Below are positions 35,868-44,774 of a stretch of 64,000 bases of DNA, in pieces. Numbering within the stretch: the stretch's first letter is position 1; every line of letters begins with the position of its first letter. The notes beneath the pieces are model-generated. The model made no database searches and was not told where the DNA came from. It saw only the letters and a program-made list of their open reading frames with translations. The translations under genes were made by a program, and so were the position numbers. The DNA is taken from NCBI RefSeq assembly GCF_000614025.1, contig NZ_BAKF01000008.1:31764-95763 (forward strand). Reading direction: 5' to 3'. The stretch is from Prevotella aurantiaca JCM 15754. Lineage in GTDB: Bacteria; Bacteroidota; Bacteroidia; Bacteroidales; Bacteroidaceae.

Positions 35868-36346
35868 TGTTTTACGAATTTAAAGGTTGTGTTTTTAACT
35901 TTGATAATAAATACGCCATGATGTAAGTTCGATACATCGATTCCTTCTTTGTCAGCAACTTTAGTGCGTAACAATGTCTGGCCTTTCAGATCGTAGATAG
36001 CTACATCGGCTTTTTCCGAATTTAATCCGCTAATGTAAAGCATGTCTTCACGTTGAGAAATTTTAATTCCCTCTGTCTGATTGCTTACATTGCCGATTCC
36101 AGCAGTTGATTTAACAAACCTAATGTCTTTAATGGCAGATAATTTCCACACAGGTTCTACTGAGAATTTACTTCCCATAATGTGCATGCCATCAGCTGCA
36201 AAGGTTATCTTCTGGATGTCTGTAATGGCATACTTGCCTACATCACCCGATTTAGGTGTAACCACGAGCTCTGTCTGCGCATGAACTTGCGAGAAACTCA
36301 TTGTCATTATGGCTGTTAAGACAACTAAAAAAAGTCTTTTCTTCAT
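35864..36346 (-). CDS. Small exported protein with C-terminal sorting-like domain (module 1)
   Basis: A 160-residue exported protein (signal MKKRLFLVVLTAIMTMSFSQVHAQ). Residues about 25-80 carry two copies of a (I/L)xxIxxIxF-type beta element (AITDIQKITFAADG and LSAIKDIRFVKS). The last 65 residues are a type IX-like sorting domain (MLYISGLNSEKADVAIYDLKGQTLLRTKV, then HHGVFIIKVKNTTFKFVKQ). It overlaps the next gene by 4 bp, so translation is probably coupled. It resembles the protein at 38513-38983 in size, order of parts and position. Confidence 0.7.
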   Translation of the reverse strand: MKKRLFLVVLTAIMTMSFSQVHAQTELVVTPKSGDVGKYAITDIQKITFAADGMHIMGSKFSVEPVWKLSAIKDIRFVKSTAGIGNVSNQTEGIKISQREDMLYISGLNSEKADVAIYDLKGQTLLRTKVADKEGIDVSNLHHGVFIIKVKNTTFKFVKQ

Positions 36347-36963
36347 AATGATTTGGTGTTTAAGTTAATATTTAAATTATATAATTTCAGATTTCTTCAA
36401 TCCTTAGTTCTGTGATTTTCTTGATTTCTATTAAAATCCTTGGTATAGAAAGTATGTATATACTTGTCATATTAAGGGAATTTTGAAATTTTTGTAAAGG
36501 TACAAGTAAATTCGGAAATACTTAATTTCCATTAAAATTTTTGTATTAAATTAACAATATTACAGACTCTTTATAGAAATGAGCTATAAATGGCGAAGCT
36601 ATTCAATAAATTAACTTTAATTACAAGAATATGCTAAATGAAAAGTAGATAAAAAAGGCTGTCAAAATATGAATTGAGATAGCTATTTCAATTGCATATT
36701 TGTATTATAATAATGCAGTATTTAAAAAGATACAAAGAAAAAGTTATGCGCAAAGAACAATAAACTACGATGTTTTTTCCTTGTCCAAATGATTTAAAAA
36801 TAAAACGTAATTATGAAGCAGAAAAAATATAATAACAAAATAAAAATTTATAATTACAAAAAATAAATTTGTTATTATAAATTCGATGGTTTATAATTAT
36901 AATTTCATCATCAGAAATTTTAGCCCTAAAAAGTGTTGTTGTTCATTCCATTTATAATAAAAA
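36347..36963. repeat. AT-rich gap with inverted-repeat element (copy C, about 36830-36920)
   Basis: No gene seen. A weak -7-like TACCTTTA on the minus strand at 36495-36502 may serve the gene at 36346. Near 36830-36920 an A+T element with an inverted repeat (TTATTATAAATT facing TTTATAATTATAA) matches the style of the elements at 5085 and 30672. Confidence 0.4.
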
Positions 36964-37010
36964 AATGCTCCTGTCGGCGTATGATTTTCATCTTTGCTGA
37001 CAGGAGCATT
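36964..37010 (-). terminator. Terminator after the gene at 37086
   Basis: A perfect 12-bp stem (AATGCTCCTGTC at 36964-36975, GACAGGAGCATT at 36999-37010), followed on the minus strand by TTTTT. Strong. Confidence 0.85.
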
Positions 37011-37085
37011 GTTCTTTATAAATTCTACCTACTATCAATTATTCCATTCAGGAAAACGATAGTATTTTATTTCATGTTGGCTCGA

Positions 37086-38516
37086 TTAGAATTCGTTTGG
37101 TTGGAATGATATTGTAAACCAACCCATTTGGAGAAGGTCAACCAAGTCAAACTGAACCATAACATTATTTTCCTTATTGATAAATGTAGGCAATGCGCTC
37201 ACACCAACTCTGTTTTCGTAACCATTCTTTTGGAGAAGTTCTACGATATAAGGCGAACGAGCTGTTAAGTTGCTAAAGGTAATAACCATAGCTGCAACAT
37301 ACTTGCCACCATCTTCGAGAAGAAGTATCTTAGGGAAATCTTCAGAAGTAGTGTTGATAACAATACCTAAGTCGATAGTTTCTTCGCTCTTATAATAAGA
37401 TTGTTTACGATATTCTGCTGCAATTTCTGCAACAGTATTTTTGCCAAATGTTACTATTGGCACAGGGAAATCGACTTTAAGTGGTGGAACTTGCTTGCTG
37501 AGGTCGGCATATGCGTAGTGCATTTGTGGCATGAATTCGGTTTTTCCTTCAGTCTTGTCCTGCATCTTTACAAAGCAAGCAGCCTTATCATCGTAGTTGT
37601 AGTAAATAATATCTCCTTCTGAATCGTTCATACCTGTGTAGATATGGTTAAGAGATTTCAGATAAGTTGTTACTTGCTCTGGAGTAGGGAGGTTGCTTGG
37701 ATTTACAAAGAGAGAAGTTTCTTCAAGACTATTTTTTGTATAAACATCAAACCAGTATTTTACACTTGGCCAGCGTGCATCGCCAGTATCATAAACGTAG
37801 ATACCACTTGCTGGTTTAGATCTTTCTGCATTCAATTTGTGGTTCATACGCTTTTCAAAAAGCTGCATAAGTTCTACAGATCCGCCACGTCCATAGTATG
37901 GCAACCATGTACCTGAAGCATTATCTTTTAGGAGAGATACACGTGTCCAAGAACTATAACTTTCATCATAAGCTCCAAAGTAATATTCAGCGCCGTTTTC
38001 TACCTTATTGATATATACAACAACTTTAGCAGTTTTGTTTACATATACCTTTACTTCATCATTCAAAGACGCACCTGTTTCAAGTTCGTAGCCTTGCTTG
38101 CGTAGGAAAGCTTTGAAAGCATCAACCTTTTCTGATTTAAGCAAACATTTAGCATACATGTAAACTCCTTGTCCGTTACCATTGTATTCCCAATGAACTT
38201 TTTCTCCGTCAACAGTTTTCTCTAAGATAAGTTTACTGCTATTTGGTTCATTAACGCTAAATCCTCTTGCTTTTTCAGCAACTTTAAGGTCGGTAAGTGT
38301 TTTTGCAAAATCAACAGAAGGAAGTTCAAAATTCTCGTCTGTAACACTTGGTGTGGTGTTATCGGCAGCCGAGAAGAAAACCAAACTGTCTACTTCTTCT
38401 GACTTAAATACTTGTTTCTTACCATTCTTATAAATATATACACCTTGTGCAGAAGCCATTGAGGCACATAAAAGAAAAGCTAAGGTGAGGGCTGTAGAGA
38501 TAAAATTCTTTCTCAT
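37086..38516 (-). CDS. Secreted protein of unknown function (module 2 large partner)
   Basis: A 476-residue exported protein (signal to about residue 23, SMASAQ). It begins with GVYIYKNGKKQVFKSEEVDSLVFFS, the short beta module common to the secreted proteins here. Two similar later segments (TDLKVAEKARGFSVNE and IAAEYRKQSYYKSEE, each followed by a beta-rich domain) hint at an internal duplication. No catalytic motif is recognised. The C-terminus (WFTISFQPNEF) is not a sorting domain. Its start overlaps the stop of the small sorting-domain protein by 4 bp, mirroring the pair at 34566-36346. Confidence 0.65.
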   Translation of the reverse strand: MRKNFISTALTLAFLLCASMASAQGVYIYKNGKKQVFKSEEVDSLVFFSAADNTTPSVTDENFELPSVDFAKTLTDLKVAEKARGFSVNEPNSSKLILEKTVDGEKVHWEYNGNGQGVYMYAKCLLKSEKVDAFKAFLRKQGYELETGASLNDEVKVYVNKTAKVVVYINKVENGAEYYFGAYDESYSSWTRVSLLKDNASGTWLPYYGRGGSVELMQLFEKRMNHKLNAERSKPASGIYVYDTGDARWPSVKYWFDVYTKNSLEETSLFVNPSNLPTPEQVTTYLKSLNHIYTGMNDSEGDIIYYNYDDKAACFVKMQDKTEGKTEFMPQMHYAYADLSKQVPPLKVDFPVPIVTFGKNTVAEIAAEYRKQSYYKSEETIDLGIVINTTSEDFPKILLLEDGGKYVAAMVITFSNLTARSPYIVELLQKNGYENRVGVSALPTFINKENNVMVQFDLVDLLQMGWFTISFQPNEF

Positions 38517-38983
38517 TTCTTTATAAACTTAAATGATTTGTATTGTGTTTTAACGATATAAACTCCTTGTTTAAGTGCGCTGAGCGCAATGGTTAAGGTT
38601 CCATCAGAATTAATTTTTTCGCTCAAAGTGAGACGGCCAGCAGCATCAAAAACACGTACTGTTTCGCCAGCTTTAAATCCAGTAAGTGTCATAAACTCCT
38701 GTGTAAGCGTAGCTTCTCCAGTTTTACCTGTCGTTGTTGCTTGTTCAATACCATCGGTTTCTCCATCAAAGGTAACCTTTTTAATGTCTTTGGCAGCGTA
38801 AATAATATCTGCCGTTTTTGTGGTTAGATGTACATTATCGTCCTTAACAACCATCTTAGGACGGTCGGCAAGATTGTACGTCACTTGTTCGCCCGTTGCA
38901 AGCCATACGAATATTTTCGTAGGTTGTGCGTGCACGGCAAGTGCTACCACGAGAAGTAGTTGTAAAAAATAGATTCTCTTCAT
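38513..38983 (-). CDS. Small exported protein with C-terminal sorting-like domain (module 2)
   Basis: A 156-residue exported protein (signal MKRIYFLQLLLVVALAVHAQ). Residues about 30-75 contain VTYNLADRPKMVVKDDNVHLTT and IIYAAKDIKKVTFDG, the same beta module as in the 160-residue protein at 35864. The C-terminal about 60 residues (FKAGETVRVFDAAGRLTLSEKI and LKQGVYIVKTQYKSFKFIKK) form a type IX-like sorting domain. It is the upstream member of a two-gene unit. Function unknown. It may act as a surface anchor for the larger partner (inference). Confidence 0.7.
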   Translation of the reverse strand: MKRIYFLQLLLVVALAVHAQPTKIFVWLATGEQVTYNLADRPKMVVKDDNVHLTTKTADIIYAAKDIKKVTFDGETDGIEQATTTGKTGEATLTQEFMTLTGFKAGETVRVFDAAGRLTLSEKINSDGTLTIALSALKQGVYIVKTQYKSFKFIKK

Positions 38984-39390
38984 ATTAAAAATTTTAAATT
39001 AGGTTATTCTCATTCATCATTTAGCAAGCCTTCCCAACTCATATTCTAATTTACCCTATTAAATTAAGGATATAAATATTCTCACATAATTTTTGTTGAT
39101 AGTAAGAAGTTCTCTCTCGTTTAGTTTTATAATTAAAAGTTGTTAGGCTTTCGCTGCAAATGTAGTAATAAATTTTTAAAACCTAATAATTTTATAGCAA
39201 AAATAAATTTCTATCTATCTAAAAACAATAAAATGTTCTTTTTTCTTTCCGTAAAAAACGCATATTTTTCGGCTTAACAGGCGCAAACAAGTGTAGATTT
39301 TCTCATTGGACGAAAAAAACGTTTGTAGATAAAAATACAACTACAACTATCGGAAGTTATGAAAAAAAGCAAGATTTATAAAATAGAAAT
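38984..39390. promoter_or_regulatory. Intergenic region upstream of module 2
   Basis: AT-rich, no gene seen. A -7-like TACATTTG lies on the minus strand at 39157-39164, which would give a leader of about 165 nt for the gene at 38983. No -33 match at the expected distance. Confidence 0.3.
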
Positions 39391-39425
39391 GGACATTTGG
39401 TAGGTTGGTAGCCTACCAAATGTCC
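39391..39425. terminator. Terminator for the uridine kinase-like gene
   Basis: A perfect 14-bp stem (GGACATTTGGTAGG at 39391-39404, with 39412-39425) and a 7-nt loop, 20 bp after the stop at 39446. Confidence 0.75.
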
Positions 39426-39445
39426 ATTATACCTTTTTTATATGT

Positions 39446-41107
39446 TTAATATTTGAACGATGAGCCTCCTAAGAATTCTCGAAGTAACGATGTTGGTGGC
39501 AAACTGCGGAAAGGCAACGATGCAAAATAAGATAAAAATTTGCGCAATCGGTAAGCCTCTGCATACTCATCGCAATTTTCTGGCACTTGTTCCAATACAG
39601 CTTCTGCTTGTGCTTTCAATACTGCTACTTCGTAAAGCATAGCTGTATTAAACATTACATCGGCATTTTCTTGATAAGGGAATATCCATTTCTTTTCTCC
39701 TGCACGTACACTTGGCCAACGACGTATGGTTTCTTGTGCCGAACAACCACGATACTTATAATCGCGCACAATACGACGAATAAGTCGGTTGTCGGTTGTA
39801 GGTATGTAATTATGGTCGTCTAACAGAATAGTTGTCAGTGCTGAAGCATAGATGCGGAATTTCTTATCATCGTCAATATCCTTTGTAAGGATTGGATTGA
39901 GAGCGTGAATGCCTTCCACAATTAAAACATTATTGGGTTCTAAACGCAATTTCTTACCTTTCATTTCGCTTATACCCGTTTGGAAATTGTAACTTGGCAG
40001 CTGTACTTCTTCTCCTTTAAACAAAGTTGTAAACTGCTCGTTGATAAGTGGAATATTCAGTGCATACAAACTTTCATAGTCATAATCGCCTGTTTCGTCT
40101 TTAGGTGTATCTACGCGATTTACAAAATAATCGTCTAAAGATATTTGTACAGGTTTTATTCCACACGTCAGTAATTGCACCGAAAGGCGTTTACAGAATG
40201 TTGTTTTACCACTTGATGATGGTCCAGCAATCAGAACAACGCGTACTCCTTCTTTATTTGCGATGGTTTCTGCCATTTGCGAAATCTTCTTTTCCTGCAA
40301 TGCTTCGCTAACATTTATAAGGTCGTTGGAATATCCTTGCTTCACAGCTTCGTTAAAATCGCCTACTGTTCGTACACCCAAGATTTGTTGCCAACGATGG
40401 TGAAGTCTAAATACTTCAAACATTTTATCTTGCGCTATCAATTCGCCAAGTTTTGAAGGGTCTTCTACTGAAGGAACACGCACCAGCAATCCATCAAAGA
40501 ATTTCTCTACACCAAATAATTTAATCTGCGATGTATTGGTTAGCATTGAACCATAGTAGTAGTCTACATAATCGTCCAACTTAAAATAAGTGGTATAAAG
40601 CGAACCCATGCTCTCAAGCAGTTTTACTTTGGCCTCATCGCCCAATTTACGAAACATGCTGATAGCTTCTTCGGTGGTTGTTTCATAATGTTGTATGGGT
40701 AAAGCTTTATTAATAATGGTTTGCATCTGCTTTCGTATGTCTGCAACATCATCATCGGTGAGGGGTCTTCCAATGTTAATGTTACAATAATAACCATTTG
40801 ACACAGGAATATCTATCACAACCTTGCTTTTTGGATAAAGGTCGTGAACAGCTTTACATAAAACAATAAACAATGAACGTGTATAAGTGCGCATTCCAGA
40901 AGCAGAATAAAGGTCGAGAAATTCTACATCTTTATTATGAAAGACCCGATATTCCAATCCTTGCACTTTATTATTCACCTTTGCGCTAACAGGTCCGAAG
41001 TCCATTTTCAAATTAAATGCACGATAAACTTCATAAAGTGTGCTACCAATTGGGACTTCTAAAGTTTTTTTATTATTTTTGCAACGGATTTGTATTACTT
41101 GTTTCAT
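39446..41107 (-). CDS. Uridine kinase-like protein with TGS/ThrRS-like N-terminus
   Basis: A 553-residue protein. Residues 1 to about 65 look like a TGS domain (VIQIRCKNNKKTLEVPIGSTLYEVYRAF). The middle resembles the second additional domain of threonyl-tRNA synthetase. The C-terminal half, from about 280, is a P-loop uridine kinase: VVLIAGPSSSGKTTFCKRLSVQL, QISLDDYF, and LIVEGIHALNP. This fused form is common in Bacteroidota and Firmicutes and is annotated as nucleoside kinase. What the tRNA-synthetase-like part senses or binds is not known. It is divergent from the Na/Pi cotransporter gene. Confidence 0.87.
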   Translation of the reverse strand: MKQVIQIRCKNNKKTLEVPIGSTLYEVYRAFNLKMDFGPVSAKVNNKVQGLEYRVFHNKDVEFLDLYSASGMRTYTRSLFIVLCKAVHDLYPKSKVVIDIPVSNGYYCNINIGRPLTDDDVADIRKQMQTIINKALPIQHYETTTEEAISMFRKLGDEAKVKLLESMGSLYTTYFKLDDYVDYYYGSMLTNTSQIKLFGVEKFFDGLLVRVPSVEDPSKLGELIAQDKMFEVFRLHHRWQQILGVRTVGDFNEAVKQGYSNDLINVSEALQEKKISQMAETIANKEGVRVVLIAGPSSSGKTTFCKRLSVQLLTCGIKPVQISLDDYFVNRVDTPKDETGDYDYESLYALNIPLINEQFTTLFKGEEVQLPSYNFQTGISEMKGKKLRLEPNNVLIVEGIHALNPILTKDIDDDKKFRIYASALTTILLDDHNYIPTTDNRLIRRIVRDYKYRGCSAQETIRRWPSVRAGEKKWIFPYQENADVMFNTAMLYEVAVLKAQAEAVLEQVPENCDEYAEAYRLRKFLSYFASLPFRSLPPTSLLREFLGGSSFKY

Positions 41108-41200
41108 CTTGTAAGAACGTTTAACGATTTAAATCAGGGTATAAAGTTAACAAGTTCCTTTTAAAGAGCAAAACAAAATTGCATTAGAATACAATTAATT

Positions 41201-42910
41201 ATGACAACAGGTGTTTATTTAGCCATTCTTTTTAAGATTGTAGGCTCATTGGCATTGCTTATTTATGGCATGAAAGTAATGAGCGAGGCATTACAAAAAA
41301 TGGCAGGTTCACAATTACGCCACATTTTGGGCGCAATGACCACTAACAGATTCACAGGTATGCTTACAGGAACGTTTATTACCTGTGCCGTTCAGTCTTC
41401 TTCAGCGACAACGGTAATGACTGTTTCTTTCGTAAACGCCGGATTGCTAACACTCGCACAAGCTATTTCCGTGATTATGGGTGCCAATATTGGAACCACA
41501 CTCACAGCTTGGATTATGTCGTTAGGATATTCGGTAGACCTTACAAGCTTTGTTTTTCCTGCCTTTCTTGTAGGTATTGTGCTGATTTACACTCGAAAGA
41601 TGCGCTATGTAGGCGATTTCTTATTTGGTCTTTCCTTTATGTTCTTCAGCCTTGTGCTACTGAGCGACGCTGGAAAAGCATTACATTTAGACACAACACC
41701 TGCGGTAATAGAGTTCTTTAAGTCGTTCGACGTAAACAGTTACTTTACTATTTTGGTTTTCCTTGTCATCGGTTCCGTTATCACTTGCATTGTTCAGTCG
41801 TCTGCTGCCGTTATGGCTATCACCATTTTGCTATGCTCTACGGGTGTTTTACCTATCTATCTTGGTATTGCTTTGGTCATGGGCGAAAACATTGGAACTA
41901 CTGTTACAGCCAATTTAGCAGCGTTAGCTGCTAACACACAGGCTCGACGAGCAGCTTTAGCACACCTTTTGTTTAACGTTATCGGTGTTATTTGGGTGCT
42001 TGCAGTATTCTATCCTTTCGTAAATATGGTGTGCGGATTTGTTGATTATGACCCTACTGCAGGCGCAGTTAATGCCAATATTAAAGTAAAATTACCTATT
42101 GTTTTAGCAGCATTCCACACAACATTTAATGTTACAAATACATTCTTGCTAATTTGGTTTATTCCTCAGATCGAAAAATTGGTTCGTATGCTTATTAAAA
42201 CCCGCAAGAGCGAAACCGAAGAAGATTTCCGTTTGCGTTTCATTCAAGCTGGTATCATGAAGACTCCAGAACTTTCTGTGCTTGAAGCAAGCAAGGAGAT
42301 TCAGTCGTTTGCTGAACGTTTGCAGCGTATGTTTAGCATGGTTAGAGAGTTATTGCATACTACTGAAGATTCGAAATTTGTGAAACTATACTCTCGCATA
42401 GAGAAATATGAAAGCATTTCGGATAACATGGAGATTGAAATAGCTAAGTACTTAGATCAAGTTAGCAATGCTCACCTTAGTGATGAAACAAAGGAAAAGG
42501 TTCGTTCTATGCTTCGTGAGATATCTGAACTTGAAAGTATTGGCGACTCATGCTTTAACATTGCACGTACAATGAACCGACGTATGTCGGCAAAAGAAGA
42601 CTTTACTGAAGGTCAATACAACCATATTGAACAGATGTTTGAACTTACCGATGATGCTCTAACACAGATGAACAACTTGCTGGTAGGCCATAAACACGAA
42701 AATGACATAAATCATTCGTTCAACATTGAGAACGAAATGAACAACTACCGCGACCAATTAAGCACACAGAATATTCGCGATGTGAACGAACATAAGTACA
42801 CTTACGCGATTGGAACAATGTATATGGACATTATTCAAGAGTGCGAAAAGCTCGGCGACTATGTTGTAAATGTGGTTGAAGCACGTATGGGTGTAAAACA
42901 AAGTATTTAA
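41201..42910 (+). CDS. Na/Pi cotransporter family protein with PhoU-like tail
   Basis: A 569-residue inner-membrane protein of the NptA/YjbB type. Two repeats of the family signature are visible, QSSSATTVMTVSFV and QSSAAVMAITILLCSTG, each near a GANIGTT or GENIGTT motif. The last 200 residues (from about 350) are helical and acidic, with the PhoU-like pattern SDNMEIEIAKYLDQV and ELESIGDSCFNIARTMNRR. Likely role is phosphate uptake or efflux control. It stands alone between the kinase gene and folP. Confidence 0.9.
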   Translation: MTTGVYLAILFKIVGSLALLIYGMKVMSEALQKMAGSQLRHILGAMTTNRFTGMLTGTFITCAVQSSSATTVMTVSFVNAGLLTLAQAISVIMGANIGTTLTAWIMSLGYSVDLTSFVFPAFLVGIVLIYTRKMRYVGDFLFGLSFMFFSLVLLSDAGKALHLDTTPAVIEFFKSFDVNSYFTILVFLVIGSVITCIVQSSAAVMAITILLCSTGVLPIYLGIALVMGENIGTTVTANLAALAANTQARRAALAHLLFNVIGVIWVLAVFYPFVNMVCGFVDYDPTAGAVNANIKVKLPIVLAAFHTTFNVTNTFLLIWFIPQIEKLVRMLIKTRKSETEEDFRLRFIQAGIMKTPELSVLEASKEIQSFAERLQRMFSMVRELLHTTEDSKFVKLYSRIEKYESISDNMEIEIAKYLDQVSNAHLSDETKEKVRSMLREISELESIGDSCFNIARTMNRRMSAKEDFTEGQYNHIEQMFELTDDALTQMNNLLVGHKHENDINHSFNIENEMNNYRDQLSTQNIRDVNEHKYTYAIGTMYMDIIQECEKLGDYVVNVVEARMGVKQSI

Positions 42911-42948
42911 TTTTGCAACGCTTATATTAAAGTTTAAAGAGCTTTTAT

Positions 42949-42956
42949 TAACTTTG
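42949..42956 (+). promoter_or_regulatory. -7 promoter element abutting the folP start codon
   Basis: TAACTTTG ends 6 bases before the ATG at 42963, implying a leaderless or near-leaderless transcript, as at prmC. Confidence 0.55.
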
Positions 42957-42962
42957 CCTAAT

Positions 42963-43807
42963 ATGGAAAAAAATAGTTTTGCACAACAACTTAGCCCAGT
43001 TAGCTATACCATCAACATAAGAGGAGAATTGTTCGACCTTTCGAAGCCTTGTGTAATGGGCATCTTAAACGTTACTCCCGATTCGTTTTACGCAGACAGC
43101 CGTATGCAAACGGGAGCGGAAATATACAAGCGTACTAATCAGATTATAGCAGAAGGGGCAAAGATTATCGACGTAGGGGCATGTTCTACACGCCCTGGAG
43201 GAGAGTTTGTAGACGAAAAAGAAGAAATGCGTCGTCTTACTATGCACTGCCAATTATTCGCAAAGCACAGCCAAATGCTATTATTTCTATCGACACTTTT
43301 CGTGCTTCTATCGCCCGACGCATGGTTGAAGAGTTTAATGCAGATATTATAAATGATGTTGAAGAAGGCAGCGATCCAGACATGTTTCGTACTGTTGCCG
43401 AACTGGGAACACCTTATATACTGATGTCTAAGGCTGCTAATATGCACGATATGCTTATCAACTTATCGCGCGAAGTGCAGGAATTGCGTGCTCTTGGGCA
43501 GAAAGATATCATCTTAGATCCAGGCTTTGGCTTCGGTAAAGACCCTATTGATGGTAACTTTGCACTAATGGGCGTCATGGAACAACTACACGCTTTAGAG
43601 CTTCCTATACTTGTTGGTATTAGCAGAAAGCGCATGATTCATCAACTATTGGGTATTACAGCACAAGAGAGTCTGAATGGAACAACGGCTCTTAACATGA
43701 TTTCTCTCATGAAAGGAGCAAGCATCTTGCGTGTTCACGATGTGAAAGAAGCAGTAGAAACTGTGCGCATTTACGAGCGATTGGTAGCTACTACAAAGGC
43801 AGAATAG
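42963..43807 (+). pseudogene. folP: Dihydropteroate synthase FolP, interrupted by a one-base frameshift
   Basis: The first frame encodes CVMGILNVTPDSFYADSR and IIDVGACSTRPGGEFVDEKEEMRRLT (pterin-binding motifs), then goes out of frame and stops at 43352. A shift of one base near 43238-43244 restores YALPIIRKAQPNAIISIDTFRASIARRMVEE, DIILDPGFGFGKDPIDGNFALM and LVGISRKRMIHQLLG to 43807. One T of an ACT-TAT junction seems to be missing. The repaired protein is 281 residues, normal for this sulfonamide-target enzyme of folate synthesis. Because folP is normally required without external folate, an indel artefact is the simpler explanation. cdaA follows after 40 bp. Confidence 0.85.
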
Positions 43808-43847
43808 GCTGATTGTTGCGTAAAAGAAATAGCAGAAAGGAAGAAAT

Positions 43848-44624
43848 ATGTTTTTTGATTTTGGCTTAAAAGACATCATTGACATAGTGTTGGTAGCGCT
43901 TATGCTCTACTACCTCTATCGTATCATGAAAGAATCGCGTTCGCTTAACGTGTTCGCAGGTATTATGATATTCATTGTTGTCTGGCTTATTGTCAGCCAA
44001 GTATTGGAGATGCGCCTCTTAGGAAGCATTATGGACAAGCTTATTTCTGTAGGAGTTATCGGCATAATCGTGCTTTTCCAGGAAGAAATACGCTACTTCC
44101 TCTACAATCTTGGTGCGCATCAGAAAGCAAGAAACATACTAAAAATCTTCCGAAGCGACAAGAATAAGAAGGGTGTAGACCGTGAAACGATTCTTCCTAT
44201 CGTTATGGCTTGCATGAATATGGGCAAGGGTAAGGTAGGTGCTCTGATTGTTATAGAGCGCGGAGTTATTTTGCAAGACATAGTAGAAACGGGCGATTAC
44301 ATTGATGCACGTATCAATCAACGACTCATAGAAAATATTTTCTTTAAGAATTCGCCTCTCCACGATGGCGCAATGGTAATATCGAAGAAGCGTATAAAGG
44401 CTGCTGGCTGCATTCTTCCAGTTAGCCACAACCAAGATATTCCAAAGGAATTCGGACTTCGCCACCGTGCTGCAATGGGTATTTCGCAGGCTTCTGACGC
44501 TCTCGCTATTGTGGTTTCAGAAGAGACGGGTAAGATTTCGGTAGCAATTCGCGGTGAATTTCAAGTGCGACTTTCGGCCGAACAACTTGAAAGTATCCTT
44601 ACGAAGGAACTCGAAGACTTATAA
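43848..44624 (+). CDS. cdaA: Diadenylate cyclase CdaA-type
   Basis: A 258-residue membrane-bound DAC-domain enzyme that makes cyclic di-AMP from two ATP. Three N-terminal helices (DIIDIVLVALMLYYLYRI; LNVFAGIMIFIVVWLIVSQVL; LISVGVIGIIVLFQEEI) precede the DAC domain, with the two catalytic motifs DGAMVI (in SPLHDGAMVISKKR) and RHRAA (in LRHRAAMGISQ). The neighbour to folP is the standard Bacteroidota layout. It probably shares a transcript with folP and ends at a terminator. Confidence 0.92.
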   Translation: MFFDFGLKDIIDIVLVALMLYYLYRIMKESRSLNVFAGIMIFIVVWLIVSQVLEMRLLGSIMDKLISVGVIGIIVLFQEEIRYFLYNLGAHQKARNILKIFRSDKNKKGVDRETILPIVMACMNMGKGKVGALIVIERGVILQDIVETGDYIDARINQRLIENIFFKNSPLHDGAMVISKKRIKAAGCILPVSHNQDIPKEFGLRHRAAMGISQASDALAIVVSEETGKISVAIRGEFQVRLSAEQLESILTKELEDL

Positions 44625-44647
44625 AAACAAAGGTAAACACATATACG

Positions 44648-44693
44648 ATAAACCTACTTTAAGTCCATTACAGCTGGACATAAAGTAGGTTTA
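44648..44693 (+). terminator. Terminator after cdaA
   Basis: ATAAACCTACTTTA and AGTCCA face TGGACA and TAAAGTAGGTTTAT in an extended stem with a small internal loop, then TTGCTTTTA. Confidence 0.8.
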
Positions 44694-44774
44694 TTGCTTT
44701 TATAACATACTGAAAGGGCACTTCTTCGATGGTCTTATCAGATTGTATTTTTGCTGAATAGCCATGCTCCAATA

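Noticed and set aside
43181..43352. Programmed ribosomal frameshifting in folP
   Set aside because: No slippery heptamer or downstream pseudoknot is evident at the break. Similar one-base losses occur in several unrelated genes.
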